Positions 1 through 10,139 of a stretch of DNA of 64,000 nucleotides are shown here, in pieces (within the stretch, counting starts at the first letter, position 1; every line of letters begins with the position of its first letter). The stretch covers positions 961,331 to 1,025,330 of the forward strand of contig CANTAL010000022.1 in NCBI GenBank assembly GCA_947650365.1, read 5' to 3'. Below the pieces are notes generated by a model. That model saw nothing but the letters and a program-made list of their open reading frames with translations. It made no database searches and had not been told where the DNA came from. Source of the stretch: Chamaelirium japonicum (Eukaryota; Streptophyta; Magnoliopsida; Liliales; Melanthiaceae). The position numbers were made by a program, and so were the translations under genes.

Positions 1-71
1 GAGGAGGAGGAGGAGGATTCTACTCGATCCGGATCACTTTGCTAGCTGATGTCAAGCAATATGTTGCACTG

Positions 72-318
72 TTCGCTCCAACAACTGATGGAGACCTGGG
101 CTTTGACATGCTGATGTGGCGATCAATGATTGGATCTTACTTTATTATCATCTAAATCACCGCTAACATTTAAATATATCACAGGTGTCATGTCGCATGT
201 CACCGGATACATAAGATATTTTTTACTCAGTTTACTTCAAGTTAGTGGAGTATGGTCCGATCATTGATCGCCACATCAACGTGTTGGTGCCCCGGACTCC
301 AACAGTTGTTGGAGCGAA
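72..318. repeat. Foldback (MITE-like) element with about 63-bp inverted arms
   Basis: The arm at 72-134 (starting TTCGCTCCAACAACTG) is the reverse complement, with a few mismatches, of the arm at 256-318 (ending GTTGTTGGAGCGAA). About 120 bp of AT-rich sequence lies between them. It has no coding capacity. Long arms around a short centre fit a foldback MITE or a small inverted duplication. I could not find a convincing target-site duplication, so the superfamily is left open. Confidence 0.6.
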
Positions 319-1475
319 GTATTGTTCTTGTTTAATTATTCTCTGAGTTGGGAGCCATCTGTTTTTTTAAAAAAATCGAGAATATTTTTTTCTTTTTTTC
401 GGTAAAAGGGAACAAATAGTTTATACATCACATGTTAATGCATCAACACAAGATAGATCAAGATCGAAACTCACCACAATGGCAAGAGATGTTTCACATA
501 TCACACCCTAATTAATCGAAAAAAATATGTCACGTGTCAAGCGTTCCAAGCAAGCCCCACACCCAAGGTCAGTTTGATGTCACACTCTGATACCAAGTTG
601 TCTACTCGTCCTAGATTTTTTAATTTTTTAAGAGTTAAATCAATAAATGTCGGATGTGAAGGAAAAAAAAATTGATATAATTTTTTCAAACTCAATTATT
701 AAGGATACTTTGAGTCATTTTATTCATTTGATTTCAAACTGTGGCTACATAACTTGGGTTAAATCAACAAAAATAAGAAAATTCAATAGCATTATTCCTC
801 CAACGAGTCATTAAAGAAAACGGGGGTACCTTCATAGAAAAGTTCCTATAGTGGGTCCTCGCCCTATTGGCTCCTCCATTCCTAAAAGGTTAGGCTCTGC
901 GACACATATATCTATAGGTGAGTGAGTCTTAAATAATTTCATTGACTCAATAGGTTTATGATACAACAGATTTTTTTCAAGTTCATGCTACATTTAAGAA
1001 CATAATACAATACTCTATTAAAAAATTATTGAATTATTGTCCAACTTGAGATCATTCATTAGGCTAGTCTCACAATCTGGAACGTTTCAAGCAAGCCTCA
1101 CGTCTGGGGTTGCTTTTGGCCAAAGTAGGGCTTGCCCGACATCCAATGTCACTTTTAGCCAATGCATGACTAGCCTCATACCCAGGGTGTTTCCAGGCAA
1201 GCCCCACACCATAGCTGGTCAAGCTTTCCACATATTGACTTATAGCATATAATTAAGCATTTCTAATAACATAAATACATACTAAAAAATGTCTGAATCG
1301 ACTCCCCTATCGGAGTGGTAGAATTTTAGTGCAAATCCCGAAGTTGTATGTCCTAGGAATTCCATAGTACACATGTTATTGCAAAACTTATTGTAGGGTT
1401 GTAGTGTGCTTCAATATGAGTTTGTAGCCATAAACGGAAATCAATTCAGAGTCTGTTTCCTGAAATATTATAAAA
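319..1475. other. Gene-free AT-rich stretch with a possible minus-strand Copia PBS
   Basis: No convincing gene. At 585-596 the minus strand reads TTGGTATCAGAG, the usual initiator-Met tRNA primer site of Copia elements, and the plus strand just to its right (TGTCTACTCG at 599) could be the end of a minus-strand LTR. No second LTR or coding remnant was found, so this is only a hint of an old fragment. The short open frame at 1037-1252 shows no recognisable domain. Confidence 0.3.
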
Positions 1476-1493
1476 AGGCCTTATAGTTTTAAG

Positions 1494-1999
1494 GATTTTT
1501 TACAAATCGATCTCTATAATTTTCACTATTTATATATAAACCACTATAAAGTTAATATTTACATATAAACAATTTAAATCATCCAATATTTACATATCAC
1601 TTTAGTTAGTTGGCATCCAAAATAAATGAATATTTTCGAAAGATTCCTTCATTCAGTTGTTATTTTATTAATCTAAAGAAAAAATAACTGATTTACCCAT
1701 GGTTTTAATTACTAAAATCGATATATGTTTATTGAATGTGGACTTAATTCAAAAAAAAAACACAAACATAACTTGAATCTAACTTGAACCTAATCTGAAG
1801 AATCCTCACATTGGAGAGGTATTTACAGAGTTTAGGTAAATTATTAATGATGAAATCGAAAATATTATCTCCTTTTTTATATCAGCTATTGCAAGGGCCA
1901 ATATATAATGTTTGAATAAATTGAGGGGTTTGTATGAAAATATCACTTTGATAGGGGTTTATATTTAAATAGAGAAGACTATAGGGGTGATTTGAAAAA
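1494..1999. repeat. Diverged MITE-like inverted repeat
   Basis: The left end (about 1494-1570) resembles the reverse complement of the right end (about 1929-1999). Both contain TTTTT-CAAATC, then CTATA, then ATTTA-ATATAAAC in the same order, at roughly three quarters identity by eye. The interior is AT-rich and non-coding. Ends and target duplication are not clear. Confidence 0.45.
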
Positions 2000-2117
2000 C
2001 CCTAGTTTAAAAGGTTTCGGGTTGCTTTCATAAAAGGGTATCGGCTGTATTTAGTAAATGTCTATTTTTTAACAGTTCGGGATAGATATATAACGGGGGC
2101 TTGTACTCAGTAAAAAC

Positions 2118-3336
2118 CAGTGTTATCAGAACCGGACCGGACCGGCCGGTCGGACCGGTGAACCGGTGATCCGGACCCTTGGCCGGTTCGGTTGATAGAT
2201 CGGATCGGAAATGCTAAAGAACCGGGAAAACCCAAGTGAACCGGCCGGTTTTGTGTAAACCGGTGTGACCCGGCCCGGTTAAAACTTTAAAACCCACCCC
2301 TTAACCTCTTCGTTCTCTGTCTCTCTCTCTCTCTCGAGCGGTGAGATCACCCTCAACCTCTCCGTTCTCTGTTCTCTCGAGCGGCGAGATCACCCTCAAC
2401 CTCTCCGTTCTCTGTCTCTCTCTCTCGATCGAGCGGCGAGATCAAGGCCTCAACCTCCAAGTCTCCGACCTCTACTCCGATCGACAATCCCTCGATCTCC
2501 CACTGAGATCACCCTCGACGATAGATCGGATCGGATCTACCTCGAGCGACGAGATCACCCTCAACGGCTCAACCTCCGAGTCTCCGACCTCTACTCCGAT
2601 CGACAATCCCTTGATCTCCAACCGAGATCACCCTCGATCTCCAACCGAGATCACCCTCGACGATAGATCGGATCGGATCTACCTCGCAGCCCTTTGACTG
2701 AGATCATCCTCGAGGGCCTCGACGATAGTTCGGTTGATAGATCGGATCGGATCTACCTTGCTGCCCTCCGACCGAGATCACCCTCGAGGGCCTCGACGAT
2801 AGTTCGGTTGATAAATCGGATCGGATCTACCTCGCTGCCCTCCGACGAGATCACCCTCGAGCTCCGACCTCTACTGCAGATCTGCAGATCTTGTTCTTCG
2901 ACCGACAATCCCTCTAGATCCCTTGAGCTGCGTGATCCATCCCTTGATCTCCGATCGACGATTCCTGGTCGCGATCCCTCAGCTGCGTGCCCTCCGACCG
3001 AGATCACCCTCGACGATAGCTCGGTTGATAGATCGGATCGGATCTACCTCGCTGCCCTCCGACGAGATCACCCTCGATCTCCGACCGGCAATCCCTCGAA
3101 ATCCTTTGAGCTGTATGATCCATCATCCATCCCTTGATCTCCGATCAACGATCCCTGATCAAGATCCCTCACTATGTGATCTCAAACGTTAGATCTATTT
3201 TTAATATTAATAAATATTATCTATTTATTTATTTAAATATATCACCGGTTCAACCGGTTGACCCGACGGTTGAACCAAAGACCCGTGACCCGGGCCCTAA
3301 ACCGGGTCAACGTCCGGTCCGGGTCTGATAACATTG
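2118..3336. mobile_element. Non-autonomous hAT-type DNA transposon
   Basis: The left end begins CAGTGTTATCAGA and the right end, on the minus strand, begins CAATGTTATCAGA; both continue into ACCGGACCGG-like sequence, giving imperfect terminal inverted repeats of over 20 bp. The element is flanked by the identical 8-bp sequence GTAAAAAC at 2110-2117 and 3337-3344, the target duplication expected for hAT elements. At 1,219 bp it encodes no transposase. The subterminal zones are rich in CCGGT/ACCGG words, and the interior is a degenerate repeat field. Open frames across it are by-products of repeats without stops. Confidence 0.85.
2310..3190 (+). repeat. Degenerate internal repeats of the hAT element
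   Basis: The words GAGATCACCCTCGA and GATCGGATCGGATCTACCT recur about every 70-215 bp; the second is at about 2524, 2666, 2739, 2815 and 3031. Several open frames on both strands over this stretch are low-complexity translations of these repeats, not genes. The first 60 bp is a CT-rich microsatellite. Confidence 0.75.
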
Positions 3337-3344
3337 GTAAAAAC

Positions 3345-3811
3345 ATAGAACCTTGATAACTAGTTTGGGCCCACGAGACAATTGGTTGTAGCCCACTATA
3401 ACTTAGTTTAATTAAATGGGTTGAGCCAATTAATTTAAACTGCCAGGCCCAATAAACCGAATGGATTGGTTGGGCCCCCCAATTTAAATTGGACCGAGCT
3501 TGACTTTTATTTGGGCTGAACCCAAAACCTCAATTGGGATTGACCAAATACTAATCTAAATGGGATGGGTCCGCTAATCATTTGGGGTGAACACAAATTA
3601 CCAAATGAGCTTGGCCTAGTAGATTTGAAATAGATGCTCAGTGGTGTCGAGCGGCGGCGTTGGAGGTGGTCGGCAGCGGTTGCGAATGGCGGAGGTTTGG
3701 CGGTGAGGCATGATGGCTCTGGTGGGCGACGATGGGGTGGTCATAGGCGAGGTGACTGACGATGGGGGGATCAACGCCGGTGTTGGCCGAAGGTCCAATG
3801 AGCAGTGGTCG
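3345..3811. other. Gene-free stretch between the hAT element and duplicated segment A
   Basis: Contains several GGGCCC/GGCCCA words like those in plant LTRs, then a GC-richer patch at 3640-3810 with an apparent minus-strand frame of 60 codons that I do not recognise. I see no domain, repeat end or RNA gene. Confidence 0.4.
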
Positions 3812-4013
3812 GATTGATCCTAGTTAGCTTCACGGACACCGGATTGGAACGGATCATGTGCAACATAGTAGGGTAAAACCACTTGCGTAATTAGCTTAAT
3901 AACTTCAGGGTGCAACTATGGTTTAGTAGTGGTTATAGTCATAGTTAACTAGTTTATGGTCTAAGTCATGAGATGACTGTGACTAATTATCTAATTAGAG
4001 CCAAGGTCATAAA

Positions 4014-4336
4014 TGTAACATCTGCCCCAAACACACAAGATATTGTCCGCTTTGCCCGTGCCCGCATGAGAACTTCCCAGGGGGTCACCCATCCTAGTAC
4101 TACTCTCGCCCGAGCACGCTTAACTACGGAGTTCTTACGAATTCCGTAGCGGCGCACGACTTTAAAACGCGTCTCTTATGTTTGGGGGGAGAAATTATAT
4201 AAGTAGCTCAGGATCTCCTTCTCTCCAGGCGATGTGAGACTAACTCATGGCCTTGTACACCTCATCTCACCTCATCCATCTTGGCATCCCAGCCTCAGGA
4301 GTCTTGGCTCTTGGCTATTGGATCTTGGTTGTCACA
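4014..4336 (-). repeat. Cassandra LTR, inverted copy 1
   Basis: On the minus strand it starts TGTGACAACC and ends ATGTTACA. The 5S-like segment lies at about 4058-4158. It is followed at 4337-4416 by an internal region carrying, on the minus strand, the primer site TGGTATCAGAG. Confidence 0.85.
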
Positions 4337-4416
4337 ATCCACCCCCCTTAGGGCTACATGTCCTCGTGTAGGGTTAGACCCCCCCATCCCGAGGAGAACC
4401 GACTCTGATACCATTT

Positions 4417-4758
4417 TGTAACATCCGCCCCCAAACACACAAGATATTGTCCGCTTTGCCCGTGCCCGCACGAGAACTTCCCAGGGGGTCACCCATTCTA
4501 GTACTACTCTCGCCCGAGCACGCTTAACTACGGAGTTCTTACGAATTCTGTAGCGGCGCACAGCTTTAAAACGCGTCTCTTATGTTTGGGAGGGAAAATT
4601 ATATAAGTAGCTCAGGATCTCTTTCTCTCCAAGCGATGTGGGGCTAACTCATGGCCTTTTACACCTCACCTCACCTCATCTCACCTCATCCATCTTGGCA
4701 TCCCAACCTCAGGAGTCTTGGCTCTTGGCTATTGGCCTATTGGATCTTGGTTGTCACA
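4417..4758 (-). repeat. Cassandra LTR, inverted copy 2
   Basis: With copy 1 it makes a complete minus-strand Cassandra element (LTR, about 80-bp internal region, LTR). The 5S-like segment is at about 4460-4564. Its outer end meets a forward LTR head to head near 4760. Confidence 0.85.
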
Positions 4759-4771
4759 ATGGTATCAGAGC

Positions 4772-5092
4772 CAATAGGCCAAGAGCCAAGATCCAAGAGG
4801 CAAGACTCCTGAGGCTGGGATGCCAAGAAGGATGAGGTGAGGTGAGGTGTATAAGGTTATAAGTTAGCCCCACATCGCTAGGAGAGAAGGAGATCCTGAG
4901 CTACTTATATAATTTCTCCTTCCAAACATAGTAGACGCGTTTTAAAATCGTGCACCGCTATGGATTTCATAAAAACTCCGTAGTTAAGCGTGCTCGGGCG
5001 GGAGCAGTACTAGGATGGGTAACCTCCCTGGGAAGTTCTCGTGCGAGCACAGGCAAAGTGGACAAAATCTTATGTTTGGGGCGGCTGTTACA
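4772..5092 (+). repeat. Cassandra LTR, forward copy 1
   Basis: The left end is incomplete: a stray TGGTATCAGAGC (4760-4771) sits where the first bases of the LTR should be. The 5S-like segment is at about 4945-5052. The right end GCTGTTACA is followed by a primer site and an internal region. Confidence 0.8.
4945..5052 (+). other. 5S rRNA-derived domain in a Cassandra LTR (representative)
   Basis: Contains AGTTAAGCGTGCTCGGGC (A-box region of plant 5S) and CTAGGATGGGTAACCTCC then CTGGGAAGTTCTCGTG (C-box region) in the right order and spacing. Compared with a plant 5S gene the first third is badly diverged, and the sequence is embedded between LTR U3- and U5-like parts. It is therefore an LTR module that may keep pol III promoter boxes, not an rRNA gene. 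Sister domains are at about 4058-4158(-), 4460-4564(-), 5363-5466, 5766-5872, 6095-6200, 6500-6606 and 6910-7014. Confidence 0.85.
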
Positions 5093-5172
5093 AAATGGTA
5101 TCAGAGCCGGTTCTCCTCGCAATGGGGGGGTCTAACCCTACACGTGGACGTGTAGCCCTAAGGGGGGTGGAT

Positions 5173-5506
5173 TGTGACGACCAAGATCCAATAGGCCAAT
5201 AGCCAAGAGCCAAGACTCCTGAGGCTGGGATGCCAAGATGGATGAGGTGAGGTGAGGTGAGGTGTACAAGGCCATGAGTTAGCCCCACATCGCTTGGAGA
5301 GAAGGAGATCATGAGCTACTTATATAATTTTTCCTCCCAAATATAGTAGACGCGTTTTAAAACCGTGCACCGCTACGGATTTCGTAAAAACTCCGTAGTT
5401 AAGCGTGCTCGGGCGGGAGCAGTACTATAATGGGTGACCTCCCTGGGAAATTCTCGTATGAGCACGGGCAAAGCGGACAAAATCTTGTGTTTGAGGCGGA
5501 TGTTAC
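5173..5506 (+). repeat. Cassandra LTR, forward copy 2
   Basis: Starts TGTGACGACC and ends GATGTTACA. The 5S-like segment is at about 5363-5466. It shares private differences with forward copy 4, showing that the two are duplicates of one another. Confidence 0.85.
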
Positions 5507-5586
5507 AAAATAGTATCAGAGCCGGTTCTCCTCGGGATAGGGGGTCTAACCCTACACGAGGACGTGTAGCCCTAAGGGGGGTGGAT

Positions 5587-5900
5587 TGTGACGACCAAGA
5601 TCCAATAGGCCAATAGCCAAGAGCCAAGACTCCTGAGGCGGGAATGCCAAGATGGATGAGGTGAGGTGTACATGGCCATGAGTTATCCCCATATCGCTTG
5701 GAGAGTAGGAGATCCTGAGCTACTTATATAATTTTCCCTCCCAAACATAGTAGACGCGTTTTAAAACCGTGCGCTGCTGCGGAATTCGTAAAAACTCCGT
5801 ACTTAAGTGTGCTCGGGCGGGAGCAGTACTAGGATGGGTGACCTCCCTGGGAAGTTCTCGTGCGAGCATGGGCAAAGCGGATAAAATCTTGTGTTTGGGG
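5587..5900 (+). repeat. Cassandra LTR, forward copy 3
   Basis: The 5S-like segment is at about 5766-5872. It joins the next LTR directly through GGGGTGGAT with no primer site between, which looks like a recombination junction between an LTR 3' end and a polypurine tract. Confidence 0.8.
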
Positions 5901-5905
5901 TGGAT

Positions 5906-6240
5906 TGTGACGACCAAGATCCAATAGGCCAATAGCCAAGAGCCAAGACTCCTGAGGCTGGGATGCCAAGATGGATGAGGTGAGGTGAGGTGAGGTGTAC
6001 AAGGCCATGAGTTAGCCCCACATCGCTTGGAGAGAAGGAGATCATGAGCTACTTATATAATTTTTTCTCCCAAATATAGTAGACGCGTTTTAAAACCGTG
6101 CACCGCTACGGATTTCGTAAAAACTCCGTAGTTAAGCGTGCTCGGGCGGGAGCAGTACTATAATGGGTGACCTCCCTGGGAAATTCTCGTACGAGCACGG
6201 GCAAAGCGGACAAAATCTTGTGTTTGAGGCGGATGTTACA
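5906..6240 (+). repeat. Cassandra LTR, forward copy 4
   Basis: Near-duplicate of forward copy 2. The 5S-like segment is at about 6095-6200. Internal region 6241-6320 follows. Confidence 0.85.
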
Positions 6241-6320
6241 AAATAGTATCAGAGCCGGTTCTCCTCGGGATAGGGGTGTCTAACCCTACACGAGGACGTG
6301 TAGCCCTAAGGGGGGTGGAT

Positions 6321-6645
6321 TGTGACGACCAAGATCCAATAGGCCAATAGCCAAGAGCCAAGACTCCTGAGGCAGGAATGCCACGATGGATGAGGTGAGG
6401 TGTACATGGCCATGAGTTATCCCCACATCGCTTGGAGAGTAGGAGATCCTGAGCTACTTATATAATTTTCCCTCCCAAACATAGTAGACGCGTTTTAAAA
6501 CCGTGCGCCGCTGCGGAATTCGTAAAAACTCCGTACTTAAGTGTGCTCGGGCGGGAGCAGTACTAGGATGGGTGACCTCCCTGGGAAGTTCTCGTGCGAG
6601 CATGGGCAAAGCGGATAAAATCTTGTGTTTGGGGCGGATGTTACA
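6321..6645 (+). repeat. Cassandra LTR, forward copy 5
   Basis: Near-duplicate of forward copy 3. The 5S-like segment is at about 6500-6606. Ends GATGTTACA and is followed by a primer-site-like sequence. Confidence 0.85.
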
Positions 6646-6725
6646 AAATGGTATTAGAGCCGGTTCTCCTCGCAATGGGGGGGTCTAACCCTACACGTGG
6701 ACGTGTAGCCCTAAGGGGGGTGGAT

Positions 6726-7055
6726 TTTGACGACCAAGATCCAATAGGCCAATAGCCAAGAGCCAAGACTCCTGAGGTTGGGATGCCAAGATGGATGAGG
6801 TGAGGTGAGGTGTACAGGGCCATGAGTTAGCCCCACATCGCCTAGAGAGAAGGAGATCCTGAGCTACTTATATAATTTCCCCTCCCAAACATAGTAGACG
6901 CGTTTTAAAATCGTGCGCAACTACGGATTTTGTAAAAACTACGTAGTTAAGCGTGCTCGGGCAGGAGCAGTACTAGGATGAGTGACCTCCCTGGGAAGTT
7001 TTCGTGCGAGCACAGGCAAAGTAGACAAAATCTTGTGTTTGGGGCGGATGTTACA
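6726..7055 (+). repeat. Cassandra LTR, forward copy 6
   Basis: Last LTR of the cluster. The 5S-like segment is at about 6910-7014. Ends GGCGGATGTTACA, then segment A resumes with AGGTTTCGAAGATTTC. Confidence 0.85.
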
Positions 7056-7566
7056 AAAAAAGGTTTCGAAGATTTCAACTCTTAGCCACCTCTAATGGTC
7101 GAACTGACCTAATCCTAGTACGGTTAGGGTTGCTCGCAGTTTGTGATTCCACGTCGACTAGGAAATCCTCATGGGTAATTATGAAACTCACTAACCTAGG
7201 TTACGTAATTGGATTATGTATCATATGTAGCATATCCTATGCAGACAACTATGAGGAGGATTTACCATATGGGTCAACCCCGCTGGACCACATCCCTCTT
7301 AATATGGACTAAGTTGCCTCTCGGTTAATTTAGAAAAAGTCATTAGAGTCCACTTTGATAGACTAAATTGACTTTCTTAAAATATAGATGTCATAGATGT
7401 CCTAGTTAGAGGAGGACTTCATCTCTCTCCCTCGTGTCAACATCCGATTGGACTAAGGAGATGGCCTCTATGCTTAGGGTATTATCATAATTATCCATGG
7501 ATATAATAATAGATATTTAATTAAGTTAGTTTATAACTAATTAAATTAATTATCTTTAATGGTTTC

Positions 7567-8188
7567 TGTGGGGGAAATTTTTGAGCCGTCTTGATCGGGA
7601 ACCCCACCCCATAGCCTTGATTGAATGTGCAAGTTTATGTGTGATGTGGAGTAAGTGAGAGAGAGAGAGAGAGACAAAGAGAGGGATGACACGAGGGATG
7701 TTGTCGAAGTTCAGCCTTATGACCTACGTCTCCGGGCGAGAGGTGTCACCTGATCTTCACTATAATTCGTGAACAATAGAGGGTTGAGCGTTCTCTCGAC
7801 AGGCCGAGAGAAACTTCATACAATGGGGTTGCACACAGCAACTAGAAGGGAACTAGAAGGAAGAAGAGAGCTCTGGCACTAGCTCTAGAATCTCCTCTTT
7901 TCCGATGATTAATCCTCCAACCTCTTTTTTGAATGTCATATGGGTCCTTTTAAAGCTGAAGTATGCACTGATATGGCAGTAACGAGGTGGTATCAGGCTT
8001 GGGCCTTCATGTGGGCCATTGTCTGGACCACCTAGATGGCCCCCTATTGGGCTGTTGTCCAGGCCCAATAAGGGGGGCTTGATTTGCAGGCCCGATAGAG
8101 CAGATCCATGGGTCTGGGCTTGCCTTCTTGAGCCGCTGCATGGGCCCACGTATGTTTGATCCGATCTGGTATAATTTTTTCACACACA
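7567..8188. mobile_element. Solo LTR with 5-bp target duplication
   Basis: Segment A is interrupted by 622 bp starting TGTGGGGGAAAT and ending TTTCACACACA, flanked on both sides by GTTTC (7562-7566 and 8189-8193). In segment A' the same place reads AATGGTTTTCTAGTTGG with nothing inserted. TG...CA ends, a 5-bp duplication and no coding sequence identify a solo LTR, left by recombination between the two LTRs of a lost element. The family was not recognised and the strand is undetermined. It contains an AG microsatellite at about 7650 and several GGCCC words. Confidence 0.8.
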
Positions 8189-9266
8189 GTTTCCTAGTTG
8201 GACTAGGAGTAACCATGACACAATCTTTAGGGTTGATATAAGTCGACTAGTTTAAGAAATTGTGTGTCATCTCTTATATGGTGTGCCACAACCCTTGGGG
8301 TTCTCCTATGATCACCTATTAATAATCTCTATAATTGGATACACCCTCTAATTCGTGCATATATAGTTAGGTATAAGATGTTTGGGTTTCCTTATATGGG
8401 AATGACTCCTTTTCTATGGAAAGTGATCCATTAGGAGTCATTCTCCTATACTAAGTCTGATATATAAAACGATCTTTTCCATTCTCTCCCGATGGATTTC
8501 AGCTAGAAAAACAGTGGGGAATTTTGTACTATATGCTGGGTATATAGGTGGGGTTTCAGCAATGGAAAAATTAAGAGAAAAATAGAGAAAAAAATAGAGA
8601 GAGAAGACTCGATCGTCTCCTCCCTCACGATGAGGGTTTCTTAGAGGTCTTTTCAAGAAGATGAAGATGAGAACAAGATGAAAGGGACTCCCACAAGACC
8701 ATCCATTACCGGCCGCGTCATGGAATTTTAGTTACTCAATGAAAGTGAGGCTTGATCCTGATCTACATCAACAAGTTCATTGTTGCGATCTTCTTCATAT
8801 GTGCTTATAAATCCTATGAGGTAATTCATGATAATCCATAGGTTGCATTGCATGCATATTTTATTATGTTGCATATAGTTTCATAACCATAAAATAGAAG
8901 GCATGACCATGATCCATCTAGTAAACGAAGCTTTTCATCGCCTTCCGCTAGACACCCCTGATCCGATCCTTCAGTTCTGTGAGTGGTGGGTGGCTAGAGG
9001 TGAGGGGTTCTCTCTTGGGACCTGTGAAGGAGAGGGAGAGGGAAACCTCATGTGTATAGCCTCAATTTGAATTAGAAGGGTCAAGAGTTACAAATGAGTT
9101 TAATTCAAATATTTTAATGAACTTTTCTGTTTTTGATGGGAAATCCCAAGAACTCCCTTATTGATGAGTTCAGTTTTGAATATAAAAAACCACAACTATT
9201 ATCCTTTTGAAAGAAGGAATACTTCCTTATGATTTTAATATTAGTTCGACTAAATTTGACTTGCAG

Positions 9267-9407
9267 TGTTAATGTATATATAGATGGGTCGGGTTTACTG
9301 TACAGTCGGGTCGGATTGTATAGTGATACATGTACATATATTGGGCTTGAGTCCCTTAATGGAATGCATTCTATTCCTCTCCAAACCCTAGCCGTCATCT
9401 CCTAACA
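9267..9407 (+). repeat. 5' LTR of the short-LTR Copia element
   Basis: Ends TG...CA and abuts the primer site. TGTATATATAG near the left end may be the TATA element. Such short LTRs are seen in Ale/Retrofit-like Copia lineages. Confidence 0.75.
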
Positions 9408-9429
9408 TGGTATCAGAGCTCTAGGGTTC

Positions 9430-10060
9430 TCCTGTGCGACGGCGACGACGACGGTCTCCCCTTCCGGCGAGCTCCTCCCCTCCGGTGTCCTCCTCACCCG
9501 CCGGCAGCCCCCCCGCCCCTCCTCCTCACCCCCCGGCAGCCCCCCCGCCCCTTCTCCGCACCCGCCGGCAGCCTCCCGCCCCTCCTCCTCACCCGCCGGC
9601 AATCCCCCGCCCTTCCTCCTCACCCGCCGGCAGCCCCACCCCCCCCCCCCCCCCCGAACCCCCTACAGCCCCCCCCGACCCCCCCAGACCCCCTACAGGC
9701 CCCCCCGACCCCCTCCCGACCCCTCTACAGCCCCCGCCCCCCTCCTCCGCCCTACAGAACCCCGCCGGACCCCTCTTCATCCACCCAACAGTCGCCCGAC
9801 CCCCCCTTTTCGCCACCCGACAGCCCCCGGCCCCCCTTCCGCCGCCCGACAGCCCCCCCGCCCCCCCCCTCCTCCACCCCCCGACCCTCCTTCCGCCGCC
9901 CGACAGCCCCCGGCCCCCCTCCTCCACCCCCCGAACCCCTTTTCTCCACCCGACCAACCCCCCGCCCCCCCTCCTCCACCCGACCGGCCCCCCCCTCCAC
10001 CCTCCCCTGCACTCCGCCCCCTCCTGCACCCCCTGAAGCCCCACCGCCCTCCCTTCTCCT
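9430..10060 (+). pseudogene. C-rich, proline-coding gag region of the Copia element
   Basis: About 630 bp almost without G runs on the plus strand, made of CCCCCG, CACCCG and CCTCC words. It sits where gag begins after the primer site. One frame (9434-10036) translates to a proline/serine-rich protein without a gag fold that I can see; frames on the other strand are glycine-rich mirror images. It is most likely a simple-sequence expansion that replaced or swamped gag. I would not call it a working gene. Confidence 0.55.
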
Positions 10061-10139
10061 CTGTACCGAACTGCCCGTCTCCTCTATACGGACTTCTTCA
10101 GATCTTTCTTGTGCCGGTTCGCCCCCGTACTTCAGGGGT

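Larger units (their letters stand above)
4014..7055. mobile_element. Cassandra (5S-bearing TRIM) cluster of eight LTRs
   Basis: Eight related LTRs of about 320-340 bp, each containing a 5S rRNA-like segment, are separated by about 80-bp internal regions. An internal region starts with the primer site TGGTATCAGAGC, continues with GGTTCTCCTCG, and ends with a purine tract AAGGGGGGTGGAT just before the next LTR (TGTGACGACC...TGTTACA). This matches the known Cassandra family: terminal-repeat retrotransposons in miniature, non-coding, with 5S sequence in the LTR. Two LTRs are inverted (4014-4758), six are forward (4772-7055). The flanking sequence joins without the cluster at about 15551 in segment A'. 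Confidence 0.9.

Noticed and set aside
4945-7014. Functional 5S rRNA genes
   Set aside because: The 5S-like domains are diverged in their first third, lack the usual 5S spacer arrangement, and each sits inside an LTR with primer site and purine tract next to it; Cassandra explains them.
7130-7312. 60-codon frame in segment A
   Set aside because: Not kept open in segment A', no domain, and codon pattern looks random.
9434-10036. Proline-rich host protein such as an extensin
   Set aside because: It lies directly after a Copia primer site, lacks a signal peptide and regular SPPPP units, and is simple sequence.
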